Shown: piece after piece, positions 17,002 through 24,227 of the stretch | Layout: each line of letters begins with the position of its first letter | Numbering within the stretch: the first letter of the stretch is position 1 | Assembly: GCA_018433595.1 (NCBI GenBank) | Contig: JAHDQY010000010.1 | Span: 17,190 to 81,189 of the forward strand | From: Synergistales bacterium | GTDB lineage: Bacteria > Synergistota > Synergistia > Synergistales > Aminithiophilaceae | Reading direction: 5' to 3' | DNA: 64,000 nucleotides | The notes under the pieces: model-generated | Told to the model about the DNA's origin: nothing | What the model saw: only the letters and a program-made list of their open reading frames with translations | Databases searched by the model: none | Program-made: the position numbers and the translations under genes

Positions 17002-18806
17002 CGCCCTTCTCCTTTCGCCAGACTCCAGGCTCCGGCATTGCAGTGGGCCTCCCACATGGAGGCGTAGAGTCCCCCTCGGGCCAGCAGGGCCTCGTGGCGC
17101 CCTTCCTCGACCTTCCTGCCTCCATCGAGGACGACGATGGAGGCGGCCGCCCTGATGGTGGAAAGGCGGTGGGCGATGATGATGACCGTCTTGTCCCGGA
17201 TCAGCTCTTTCAACGCCTGCTGCATCCGCTCCTCGTTCTCGGGATCGGCGAAGGCCGTCGCCTCGTCGAGGACGAGGACGGGAGCTCCCTTCAGGATGGC
17301 CCGGGCCACGGCCACCCGCTGCTCCTCCCCTCCGGAGAGGTAGACGCCTCCCTCGCCGATGAGCGTGCCGTATCCCTGGGGCAGCTTCTCGATGAAGGCG
17401 TGGCACTGGGCCGCCCTGGCCGCCGCGTAGACCTCCTCGGGGCCGGCGTCGGGCCTGCCGACGAGGATATTGTTGTAGAGCGTGTCGAAAAAGAGGAAGG
17501 TGTCCTGGAAGACGAAGGAGACGGTCTCCATGAGGTCTTCCGTTCTCATTTTCCTGATGTCGACGGCGCCGATGAAAATGGCCCCTCCGTCGACGTCCCA
17601 GAAGCGGGGGATCAGATTGGCTGCCGTCGACTTGCCTGATCCCGAGGGGCCGACGAGGGCCGTGACGGCTCCCTGACGGGCCCGGAAGGAGAGGTGCGAA
17701 AGGGCCTCGACGCGGGAGCCCTCTTCGGAGGCGCCGTAAGAGCCGTAGGAGAAGGAGACGTCGTCGAAGACGACGTCGTAGGCCGTCGGGACGGTCGGCT
17801 CCGCCGGCTCGGCCAGGGCCGGCTGGGCGAAGAGGGCGTCGATCCGCTCCACCCCCTCGGAAATGTCGCGGAGCGTCGAGGAGAAGTACATGACCTTGTA
17901 GAGGGGGGATGCCAGGCCCGGAACCATGACGAGGAAGAAAAGAAGCGTCAGCCCCAGCGAGAGATCCTGCGGACGGCGGCTCAGAAGGAGGACGCCGACG
18001 GGGAGGACGAAGGCCAGAAGGGAGGTCAGGAGGGTCCTGAAAAGGATGAATCCGTTCTGGAAGATATCGCTGAAGCGCGTCGCCAGGCGGCTGTAGTCCA
18101 CCATGTCCTGGTGGAAGCGGCGGAAGGAGCGTACGGTGCGGCCGAAGAGCTTGACGGCGGCCATGCCCCGGACGTACTGGATGGCCGAGGCGTTGATCCT
18201 TTCCAGGGCGTCGTAGTAACCCTTCGTCAGCGTCTTTCCCCGGTCGCCCGCCATGGGGCGGAGGAGGACGAGGAAGCCCAGGGCCACGGCGGCCAGACAG
18301 GCCAGAGTGATGGCCGGGCTGAGGGAGACCATCGCCGAGGCCATGATGGCGATCGTCGCCGTCACCCCCACCAGATCGGGGATCTTGTGGGCCACGAAAT
18401 TCTCGATCTTCTCCACGTTCTGCTCCAGCGTCTTCTTCACGGCTCCCGTCGACGTCCGCGAGAGGTAGCCCAGGGGGAGGCGGCCGACGTGCTCGGCCAG
18501 CCTCACCCTCAGCCCGTAGAGGATGCGGAAGGCGGCGACGTGGGCGGCCATGGAGCCGGCGTAGAGGAAGAAAAGAGAGGCGGCGAGACCGGCGAGGGCG
18601 ACAAAGGCCCAGTGCGTCATGAGAGGGCCGTCGATCCGGCTTGGATCCTCTGCCTTGGCCAGCAGTTCGGCCAGAATGTGGTAGACCGACAGATAGGGAG
18701 TCAGGGCGCAGGCGGCGCTGAGGGCCGCCAATCCGCCGGAGAGGACGAGAAGCTCCCTTTTCTCCCCGGCGATCTCCAGGAGTCTGCCGATGCCCTGTTT
18801 CTTCAT
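16998..18806 (-). CDS. ABC transporter, fused permease/ATPase (heterodimer half 1)
   Basis: A 602-residue half-transporter with six membrane helices (about 20-310) and an ATPase domain: Walker A LVGPSGSGKST, Q-loop VFQDTFLF, signature YLSGGEEQR and Walker B LVLDEATAFADPENE. The D-loop variant AFADPENE is common in YbtP/IrtA-like siderophore-transport ABCs. MKKQGIGRLL at ATG 18806 is chosen as start because it overlaps the methyltransferase stop (ATGA). It pairs with the next gene as a heterodimer. Confidence 0.9.
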   Translation of the reverse strand: MKKQGIGRLLEIAGEKRELLVLSGGLAALSAACALTPYLSVYHILAELLAKAEDPSRIDGPLMTHWAFVALAGLAASLFFLYAGSMAAHVAAFRILYGLRVRLAEHVGRLPLGYLSRTSTGAVKKTLEQNVEKIENFVAHKIPDLVGVTATIAIMASAMVSLSPAITLACLAAVALGFLVLLRPMAGDRGKTLTKGYYDALERINASAIQYVRGMAAVKLFGRTVRSFRRFHQDMVDYSRLATRFSDIFQNGFILFRTLLTSLLAFVLPVGVLLLSRRPQDLSLGLTLLFFLVMVPGLASPLYKVMYFSSTLRDISEGVERIDALFAQPALAEPAEPTVPTAYDVVFDDVSFSYGSYGASEEGSRVEALSHLSFRARQGAVTALVGPSGSGKSTAANLIPRFWDVDGGAIFIGAVDIRKMRTEDLMETVSFVFQDTFLFFDTLYNNILVGRPDAGPEEVYAAARAAQCHAFIEKLPQGYGTLIGEGGVYLSGGEEQRVAVARAILKGAPVLVLDEATAFADPENEERMQQALKELIRDKTVIIIAHRLSTIRAAASIVVLDGGRKVEEGRHEALLARGGLYASMWEAHCNAGAWSLAKGEGR

Positions 18807-19648
18807 GGTCTGTTCCCCTCTTTTCGGGAAAGATCGTTGAAGTCGATGTGGACGATGTGGCTCGACATGGCCCGCCTTAAGGCCGGGATGTGGCGGAAGA
18901 GCCTCATCCAGCGCCATCGCGGAACGGCATAGTCGTAGTAGTTCCATTTTCCGAGGAAACGGATGGCCTCGGACCAGTCGGCGACCGACTCGGGGTTATC
19001 GGGTCCCCAGAGGAACTCCAGGCCTTTGCCGACCTTGGAGAGGGAGTCGTGCCATCGCGCCTTGCCGACGACGAAGGGGGCCGTCGTCTCGAAGAGCATC
19101 TCGCCTTTCGGGAAGCGTCGCGCCAGCTCGACGAAGAGGGAACGGACCTGCTCCTCGGGGAAATACATGAGGAGCCCTTCCGCGATGAAAAGCAGGGGTT
19201 TTTCTGCGGCGCCGATCTCGTCCATCCAGGAGAAGTCGAAGACCGACCTGGCGATGAAACGTCGCCTCTCGGTCTCGCGGAAGAACCGTCGCCGCCTCGC
19301 GATCCCCTCGGGAAGGTCCAGGTCGTACCAGTCGATCGCCTCGGCGCCGAGCCTCTCCATGCGGGTGTCCAGCCCGGCGCCGAGGTTGACGACGGCTCCG
19401 TCGGGATGGGCGTCGATGAAGCGTTTCGTCTCGCCGTCGAGAATCATCGAACGGACGGCCACGCCCAGCTGCGACTTCCAGCAGGGCTGGAAGACCGAGA
19501 AATCGTAGTCGATCTGCCTGACGATCTCGACGGCCCTGGAATCCCTGAAGAGCCCGTCCTCTCGGGCCGTCTCGGCGGCCTTGGCCCAGAGGGTGATGAG
19601 CATCGTCTCCGGCATTCCCTCCGTCGGGGGCGCTCCGTCCTTGTTCAT
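18803..19648 (-). CDS. Class I SAM methyltransferase, LCM/PPM1 family
   Basis: A 281-residue methyltransferase with the family SAM motif NLGAGLDTRMERL near residue 91, YDLDLPEGIARRRRFF near 113 and FIAEGLLMYFPEEQVRSLF near 162. The family methylates carboxyl groups of proteins or small secondary metabolites. Its place between a TetR regulator and an ABC pair, with overlaps on both sides, suggests it modifies the transported compound or detoxifies it. ATG 19648 has GGAGG 8 bases upstream. Confidence 0.85.
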   Translation of the reverse strand: MNKDGAPPTEGMPETMLITLWAKAAETAREDGLFRDSRAVEIVRQIDYDFSVFQPCWKSQLGVAVRSMILDGETKRFIDAHPDGAVVNLGAGLDTRMERLGAEAIDWYDLDLPEGIARRRRFFRETERRRFIARSVFDFSWMDEIGAAEKPLLFIAEGLLMYFPEEQVRSLFVELARRFPKGEMLFETTAPFVVGKARWHDSLSKVGKGLEFLWGPDNPESVADWSEAIRFLGKWNYYDYAVPRWRWMRLFRHIPALRRAMSSHIVHIDFNDLSRKEGNRP

Positions 19649-19651
19649 GGC

Positions 19652-20278
19652 TCAGGCCTCCTTCTCTTCCGATCCCTCCCGGGGGGCGAGCCCTCTCCTG
19701 ATGACCGACGTGATCTGGTCCAGATAGGCGTCGTCGGAGATCGGATCGTAACTTCCCTGCCGGACATGTTCCTCCATGTGGCCTCGAAACTCCCACCAGA
19801 CGTGGACGGCGCCGCTGATCAGGGCCGTTATGGCCAGCGGGGAGATGTCGTCCCGGATCTCTTGCCGTCTCTGGGCCTCGACGAGGGAGGCGCGGTACCA
19901 GCGGTGGATCTCCTCTTCGCCGCCCCAGGGGGCGTCGTCGCCTGCCAGGCGTCCCCAGTTGGCGATCCTGACCATCGTCGGATTGTCGTGGTAGAAGGCG
20001 AAGGCCGCTTCGATCATGGTCTCGACGAAGGCTCCGGCCGCACCCTTCGGAACGAAGGTCCCGCCCAGGTCGGCCTGCCAGCGTCTCACGATGGCGTCTT
20101 TGACGGCCTCGCAGAGCCCCTCCTTGCTCTGAAAGTGAAAGAGAATCAGCGGTCCCGACAGGCCGCTCCGCTCGGCCACCTCCCGAATCGTCGTCCCGTC
20201 GAAGCCCTTTTCGGCGAAAAGCTCCTCAGCCGCGCTGAGAATCCTCCTCTTCGTTTCCTCTCCGTCTCGCGCCGCCAT
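19652..20278 (-). CDS. TetR-family transcriptional regulator
   Basis: A 208-residue regulator. The N-terminal HTH is typical: RRILSAAEELFAEKGFDGTTIREVAERSGLSGPLILFHFQSKEGL (residues 11-55). The C-terminal ligand domain is Trp-rich. It is first in the minus-strand operon with the methyltransferase and ABC genes, and a TACTGA dyad 34 bases upstream is a good autoregulatory operator. A ligand related to the ABC substrate is likely. Start ATG 20278 follows GAGGGAGG. Confidence 0.92.
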   Translation of the reverse strand: MAARDGEETKRRILSAAEELFAEKGFDGTTIREVAERSGLSGPLILFHFQSKEGLCEAVKDAIVRRWQADLGGTFVPKGAAGAFVETMIEAAFAFYHDNPTMVRIANWGRLAGDDAPWGGEEEIHRWYRASLVEAQRRQEIRDDISPLAITALISGAVHVWWEFRGHMEEHVRQGSYDPISDDAYLDQITSVIRRGLAPREGSEEKEA

Positions 20279-20311
20279 GACCTCCCTCCTTCGTGATCCC
20301 TGGTCCGGGCA

Positions 20312-20327
20312 TACTGATCACTCAGTA
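20312..20327 (-). promoter_or_regulatory. Probable TetR operator
   Basis: TACTGA (20312-20317) and TCAGTA (20322-20327) form a perfect 6-bp dyad with a 4-base spacer, directly upstream of the tetR gene. A TTGACA-like -35 on the minus strand lies nearby (complement of TGTCAA at 20350-20355). Confidence 0.6.
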
Positions 20328-20388
20328 AGTTTGACACATAAAACAAAGTTGTCAACCCCCCACGGCTTCCCCAAATCGACAGGCTCGT

Positions 20389-20435
20389 GCATCACGCCGC
20401 AGGTGTGATGCGGTGGCGGGTTTTTTGGCCCCGCC
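20389..20435 (+). other. Structured element between tetR and aminotransferase
   Basis: GCATCAC (20389-20395) pairs with GTGATGC (20405-20411), followed by GGTGGCGGG and six Ts; then CCCGCC could re-pair with GGCGGG. It looks like a rho-independent terminator or attenuated leader on the plus strand, but no plus-strand gene precedes it. A leader RNA for the aminotransferase gene is possible. No known riboswitch was recognised. Confidence 0.35.
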
Positions 20436-20556
20436 GTCGCGTCACGGTGGCGCCCAAGGGGAGCCGTTACCGTTTCGTGCTTATTTGAAGGGGACTTCTT
20501 GAAGAGGAGGATGGTATCATAAGAAAATATAAAGAGAATAAGAGGGAGTGATTCCG

Positions 20557-21711
20557 TTGGCGATCTACCTCAACAACGCCGCTACGACCTGGCCCAAGCC
20601 GGAACCGGTGGCGAAGGCGATGTACGACTTCCTTCTCTCCGGAGGGGCCAACCTGGCTCGGGGCTCGGCCTCGCGTCGCGACCTTCAGACGCTGGACCTC
20701 GTCGGCGACGTCCGGGAGCGGCTGGCCCGCTTTCTCGGCGGCCACGAAAAGGCCGACCCCCGCTACGTCACCTTCGCTCTCAACGTGACGGAGGCCCTTA
20801 ACGTCATCTTCAAGGGATTTCTGAGACCGGGGATGAAGGTCGTCACCACGTCGATGGAGCATAACGCCGTCATCCGCCCCCTGCGCCGCCTTGAAGCGGA
20901 AGGGGTGGAGCTGACGATCCTTCCCTGCGACAAGACGGGCCGCCTCGAACCCCGCCTCTTGCAGGAACGTCTCCGGGAGCCTGCCGACCTTTTCGTCCTT
21001 TCCCACGCCAGCAATCTCTGCGGAACCGTCCAGGATCTGGAGTCTCTGGCGGAGGTCTGCCGCCGTCACGGCGTGCCCCTCGTCGTCGACGCGGCTCAGA
21101 CGGCCGGGCTGCTTCCCCTCGATGTCGCCTCGCTCGATGTGGCGGCTCTCTGTTTCACCGGCCACAAGGGGCTCCTGGGGCCTCAGGGGACGGGAGGCAT
21201 CGTCTGGCGCCCCGATTTCGCGCAGAAGTGCCGCCCCCTCGTCGAAGGAGGGACGGGAAGCCGCTCCCACGAGGAGAGGCAGCCGGAGATGCTGCCCGAC
21301 AAGTTCGAGTCGGGAACGCCCAATCTCCCCGGCCTGGCCGGCTTGCGGGCGGCCCTGGTCTGGCTTGAAGAGGAGGGGATCGAAGCGGTGCGGCTCCGCG
21401 AGGAACGCCTCGGCTCACGCCTTCTCGACGGGCTCAAGGCCCTCCCGGGAGTGACGCTCTACGGCCTTGCCGGAATGGAGGGGCGTCTTCCCGTCTTCGC
21501 TCTCAATCTGAAATCCCTCGACAACGGAACCCTGGCCGGCGAGCTGGCCGAGCGCTGGGGGATCGAAACCCGTCCCGGCCTGCACTGCGCCCCTCTGGCC
21601 CACAGAACCGTGGGCAGCTTCCCCGAAGGAGCCCTCCGTCTCTCTCCGGGCTGCTTCAACGCCGAGGAAGAGATCGATCTCTGCCTGGAGGCGCTGAAAA
21701 AGCTGGCCTGA
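20557..21711 (+). CDS. Cysteine desulfurase-like class V aminotransferase, copy 1
   Basis: PLP enzyme of 384 residues in the EF2568-type desulfurase family, linked to sulfur or labile-selenium metabolism. Features: IYLNNAATTWPKPEPV at the N-terminus, SNLCGTVQDL near 150, PLP-site VVDAAQTAGLLP near 181, lysine in CFTGHKGLLGPQGTGG near 205, and the conserved HCAPLAHRTVGSFPEGALRLSPG near 345. TTG 20557 is chosen by GGGAG spacing and agreement with copy 2; GTG 20548 is possible. About three quarters identical to the gene at 22626, so a tandem duplicate. Confidence 0.87.
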   Translation: MAIYLNNAATTWPKPEPVAKAMYDFLLSGGANLARGSASRRDLQTLDLVGDVRERLARFLGGHEKADPRYVTFALNVTEALNVIFKGFLRPGMKVVTTSMEHNAVIRPLRRLEAEGVELTILPCDKTGRLEPRLLQERLREPADLFVLSHASNLCGTVQDLESLAEVCRRHGVPLVVDAAQTAGLLPLDVASLDVAALCFTGHKGLLGPQGTGGIVWRPDFAQKCRPLVEGGTGSRSHEERQPEMLPDKFESGTPNLPGLAGLRAALVWLEEEGIEAVRLREERLGSRLLDGLKALPGVTLYGLAGMEGRLPVFALNLKSLDNGTLAGELAERWGIETRPGLHCAPLAHRTVGSFPEGALRLSPGCFNAEEEIDLCLEALKKLA

Positions 21712-21731
21712 ACCTCGCAGGCGGAGGCGGC

Positions 21732-21899
21732 TTAGAGGAAGCGGAAGCGGTACCGTCCCAGCCCCTCGACGTGGAAGAGGTAATCGCCCTTGTCGGTGGG
21801 CGTCTTTTTCAGGTTTTCCAGGACTTCCCTGGAGATCCAGCAGGTCATGGCCTCGACTCCTTCGACGCGAAAGGCTTCGAAATCGGCCGTCTCCTGCAT
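21732..21899 (-). CDS. Small protein, unknown
   Basis: A 55-residue frame reading MTCWISREVLENLKKTPTDKGDYLFHVEG in its middle, compatible with a folded small protein, and rich in aromatic residues at the C-terminus (YRFRF). There is only a weak ribosome site before ATG 21899. It lies downstream of another small frame (21945-22043) and of arsR on the same strand. The two small frames could be remnants of one frameshifted gene. No family recognised. Confidence 0.35.
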   Translation of the reverse strand: MQETADFEAFRVEGVEAMTCWISREVLENLKKTPTDKGDYLFHVEGLGRYRFRFL

Positions 21900-21944
21900 T
21901 TCAGGCTTGCCTCGAAGGCCCGACGGGCCTTTGAAGGCCGTTCA

Positions 21945-22043
21945 TCACCCGGCGATGATCGTCGCCCAGACGATTCGGAAATCGCCGCCCTGTCTTGTCA
22001 CCTCTTCGATCCAGTAAGGCGAAGTGATGCGGATGCTCTTCAT
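21945..22043 (-). CDS. Small protein or N-terminal remnant, unknown
   Basis: A 32-residue frame starting MKSIRITSPYWIEEVTRQGG. ATG 22043 is preceded by GGAGGTGCCTCCT, a good ribosome site, which makes translation likely. It stops 45 bases before the next small frame begins. A short hairpin (AAGGCCCGACGGGCCTT, 21916-21932) lies just beyond. Could be the intact start of a gene broken by a frameshift. Function unknown. Confidence 0.4.
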   Translation of the reverse strand: MKSIRITSPYWIEEVTRQGGDFRIVWATIIAG

Positions 22044-22141
22044 AGGAGGCACCTCCATGATGACTATGTGGTCAGCAAGGCACATAAAGCCTGACAAAAA
22101 AAGGACCCGACGGCAAGAGCGGCGAGGGAGGCCCCGACTTA

Positions 22142-22459
22142 TTAGGAGCCCTCCAGCTGCCGCAGGTTTTCGAGGGTGTCCTGGCGGATGGCTCCGTTGA
22201 GGCAGGTGAGGAGCCGTCCCAGGCAGCTGAGGACGAGGGAGTAGTAGACGTTGAGGCCTTCCTTTCGGTCGGAGATGACGCCGGCGTTGCGCAGGACGGC
22301 CAGGTGCTTGCTGATCGTCGTCCTGTCGCAGGGGAACCACTGGGCGATCTCACAGACGCAGCGTTCCCCCTCCATGAGCCGTTCGGCGATGGTCAGTCGC
22401 ACGGGGTGGGAGAGGGCCTTGAAGATGGTCACCTTGCGTTCCAGCAGATAGTCGCTCAA
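22142..22459 (-). CDS. arsR: ArsR-family arsenic-responsive repressor
   Basis: Winged-helix repressor of 105 residues. The recognition region is CDRTTISKHLAVLRNAGVISDRKEG (44-68) and the beta-wing ends VYYSLVLSCLG. The sensing helix carries Cys34, Cys36 and Cys44 (ERCVCEIAQWFPC), matching the CxC As(III)/Sb(III) site of ArsR. Start TTG 22459 follows AAGGAGG. Its own operator is at 22491-22512 and an equivalent one controls the thioredoxin-arsP-arsM operon 7 kb away. Confidence 0.93.
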   Translation of the reverse strand: MSDYLLERKVTIFKALSHPVRLTIAERLMEGERCVCEIAQWFPCDRTTISKHLAVLRNAGVISDRKEGLNVYYSLVLSCLGRLLTCLNGAIRQDTLENLRQLEGS

Positions 22460-22490
22460 GGACAGAACCTCCTTTTCGATTCAGTTGACG

Positions 22491-22512
22491 ACTGTGACCA
22501 TATTACCACAGT
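22491..22512 (-). promoter_or_regulatory. ArsR operator upstream of arsR
   Basis: Dyad with outer arms ACTGTG (22491-22496) and CACAGT (22507-22512); core TGTGACCATATTACCACA at 22493-22510. Read on the minus strand it contains TAATAT, placed as a -10 for arsR. This implies autorepression. Confidence 0.8.
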
Positions 22513-22625
22513 GGATCGACACTTCCTGCTTCAGCTTCTCTGTCGAGGCGTCACAATTTTCAATGAAAGTGCTATGATCAACCGAACCCATCTTAAGGTG
22601 TTAAAAGTTAAAGGGAGGCGGTCTT

Positions 22626-23813
22626 TTGGCTATTTATCTCAACAACGCTGCCACGACGTGGCCCAAGCCGGAGCCTGTAGCAAGGGCGATGTACGATTTT
22701 CTTATCTCCGGGGGAGCAAACCTGGCCCGAGGTTCGGCGGCACGGCGTGATCTCAAGACATTTAATCTTGTCGGGGATCTTCGAGAGAGAGTCGCGACCC
22801 TCTTCGGCGGGTACGAGGGTGGCGACCCCCGCTACGTAACCTTTACCTCCGGCGTGACGGAGGCCCTCAATATTGTCCTCAAAGGCTACCTCAGGCCCGG
22901 CATGCGCGCCGTTACGACATCCATGGAACACAACTCCGTCATCCGCCCCCTCCGGCGTCTTGAGGCTCAAGGCATGGAGCTGACGATTCTCCGCTGCGAC
23001 GGAAAGGGGCGCCTTGATCCTCTTGTCCTTAAACGACGTCTCGAAGAGCCTGCCGACCTTTTCGTTCTTGCCGGCGCCAGCAATCTCTGCGGCGCCATTC
23101 AGGATCTGGAAGCCGTAGCCGAGATTTGCCGGGAACGAAAGGTGCCCCTTGTGGTCGACGCGGCTCAGACGGCGGGGCTTCTCCCTCATGATGCCGAGTC
23201 GCTGAATTTGGCGGCTCTGTGCTTCACGGGCCACAAGGCGCTTCAGGGGCCTCAGGGGACGGGAGGCATCGTCTGGCGGCCTGATTTCGCCCAAAAATGT
23301 CTTCCCCTCGTTGAAGGAGGCACGGGAAGCCGCTCCCACGAGGAACATCAGCCCGACGTGCTGCCGGACAAATTTGAGTCGGGGACGCCGAACCTCCCTG
23401 GTTTGGCCGGACTCGGGGCGGCTCTGGAGTGGCTTGAAACCGAAGGGATCGACAAGGTGCGCCGTCGGGAGGAATCCCTCGGCGAACGCCTCCTCGAGGG
23501 ACTTAAGGAGCTGCCGGGGGTGAGTCTTTACGGTTCGTCGGAGATGGAAGGCCGTCTTCCCGTCTTTACCCTTAATCTGAAGAACTTCGATAACGATGCC
23601 CTTGCCTGCGAGCTGGCCCGGCGCTGGGGGATTGAGACACGCCCCGGCATTCACTGTGCCCCCCTGGCTCACCAGACCTTGGGGAGCTTTCCGCAGGGTG
23701 CGTTGCGCCTCTCGCCGGGCTACTTCAACACGGAGGAGGAAATCGAGGTCTGCCTGGAGGCCCTGAGAGAGCTGGCAAGCCCAAAGACGGCCACCTTGCG
23801 TTCCGGCAGATAG
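22626..23813 (+). CDS. Cysteine desulfurase-like class V aminotransferase, copy 2
   Basis: 395 residues, closely similar throughout to the copy at 20557, with the same motifs: IYLNNAATTWPKPEPV, VVDAAQTAGLLPH, CFTGHKALQGPQGTGG and HCAPLAHQTLGSFPQGALRLSPG. TTG 22626 has GGGAGGCGG upstream, and TATGAT near 22573 may be a -10. Its last 11 residues (SPKTATLRSGR) are not family sequence: they are read antisense from a truncated arsR relic, so the natural C-terminus was lost when the region was rearranged. Confidence 0.87.
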   Translation: MAIYLNNAATTWPKPEPVARAMYDFLISGGANLARGSAARRDLKTFNLVGDLRERVATLFGGYEGGDPRYVTFTSGVTEALNIVLKGYLRPGMRAVTTSMEHNSVIRPLRRLEAQGMELTILRCDGKGRLDPLVLKRRLEEPADLFVLAGASNLCGAIQDLEAVAEICRERKVPLVVDAAQTAGLLPHDAESLNLAALCFTGHKALQGPQGTGGIVWRPDFAQKCLPLVEGGTGSRSHEEHQPDVLPDKFESGTPNLPGLAGLGAALEWLETEGIDKVRRREESLGERLLEGLKELPGVSLYGSSEMEGRLPVFTLNLKNFDNDALACELARRWGIETRPGIHCAPLAHQTLGSFPQGALRLSPGYFNTEEEIEVCLEALRELASPKTATLRSGR

Positions 23814-23831
23814 TCGCTCAGAGATCTCATC
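23783..23831 (-). pseudogene. Truncated arsR relic
   Basis: On the minus strand an AAGGAG site and ATG 23831 start a frame MRSLSDYLPERKVAVF, homologous to MSDYLLERKVTIF of the intact ArsR at 22459. Nucleotide similarity stops near 23783, where the 3' end of aminotransferase copy 2 begins. Only the first codons and the operator survive. It is the mark of a tandem duplication of an aminotransferase-arsR unit followed by deletion. Confidence 0.8.
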
Positions 23832-23849
23832 TCCTTCTGAGTGGAAACT

Positions 23850-23867
23850 GTGACCATTTTGCCACAT
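23850..23867 (-). promoter_or_regulatory. Third ArsR-type operator, beside the relic
   Basis: TGTGACCATTTTGCCACA matches the operators at 15173 and 22493 (shared pattern TGTGRCMATWTTRCCACA). The -10 is eroded to CAAAAT on the minus strand and the relic gene is dead, so this site probably only titrates the repressor or is decaying. Confidence 0.7.
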
Positions 23868-23957
23868 TTGCAGAAAAAAAGACATCTCTTCTCCGGAGGT
23901 GTTCCTCCCGAGGAATCCCTTGGCGGGGCTTCTCGGGAGGAGACGATCCGGGCCCTC

Positions 23958-24227
23958 TCAGGAGGAGGGAGTTCCTGCCTCTTTCGGAGTCCTCTCCCGG
24001 ACGAAAGAGGCATTGACGGAGACGGAGCGGGCCGCCTCGCGGACGGCCTCCTCCTCTATCGAGGGGAACCGGAGGGCCAGGCCGCAGCTTTTCGAGAGAT
24101 GGCGCGGCGTGGGGCAGAGGGAGTGGCCGACGTCGAGCCGTCTCAGGGCGCCGGAGAGGCGCATGCCGTCCGAGGTCGTTTCGAAGAGGGCGTAGACCCA
24201 AAAAGAGGGGGAAGCTTCTTCGGTCAT
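23958..24227 (-). CDS. DUF3343 putative Se/S carrier-like protein
   Basis: An 89-residue protein with the DUF3343 pattern: an aromatic start VYALFETTSDGMRLSGALRRL, then SLCPTPRHLSKSCGLALRFPSIEEEAV. The conserved CGLALRF cysteine near residue 48 is the presumed sulfur or selenium carrier. ATG 24227 overlaps the stop of the double-cubane gene (ATGA). Proximity to two desulfurase-like enzymes suggests S/Se transfer; this is family context, not shown by sequence alone. Confidence 0.82.
   Translation of the reverse strand: MTEEASPSFWVYALFETTSDGMRLSGALRRLDVGHSLCPTPRHLSKSCGLALRFPSIEEEAVREAARSVSVNASFVRERTPKEAGTPSS

Noticed and set aside
15214..17067. 617-codon plus-strand frame opposite the ABC transporter
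   Set aside because: Complementary to an unmistakable ABC ATPase with all motifs; composition is rich in Glu, Gly and Asp as in antisense frames.
20557..23813. Twin aminotransferase genes as a transposon-borne repeat
   Set aside because: No transposase, terminal inverted repeats or target duplication; tandem duplication explains them.
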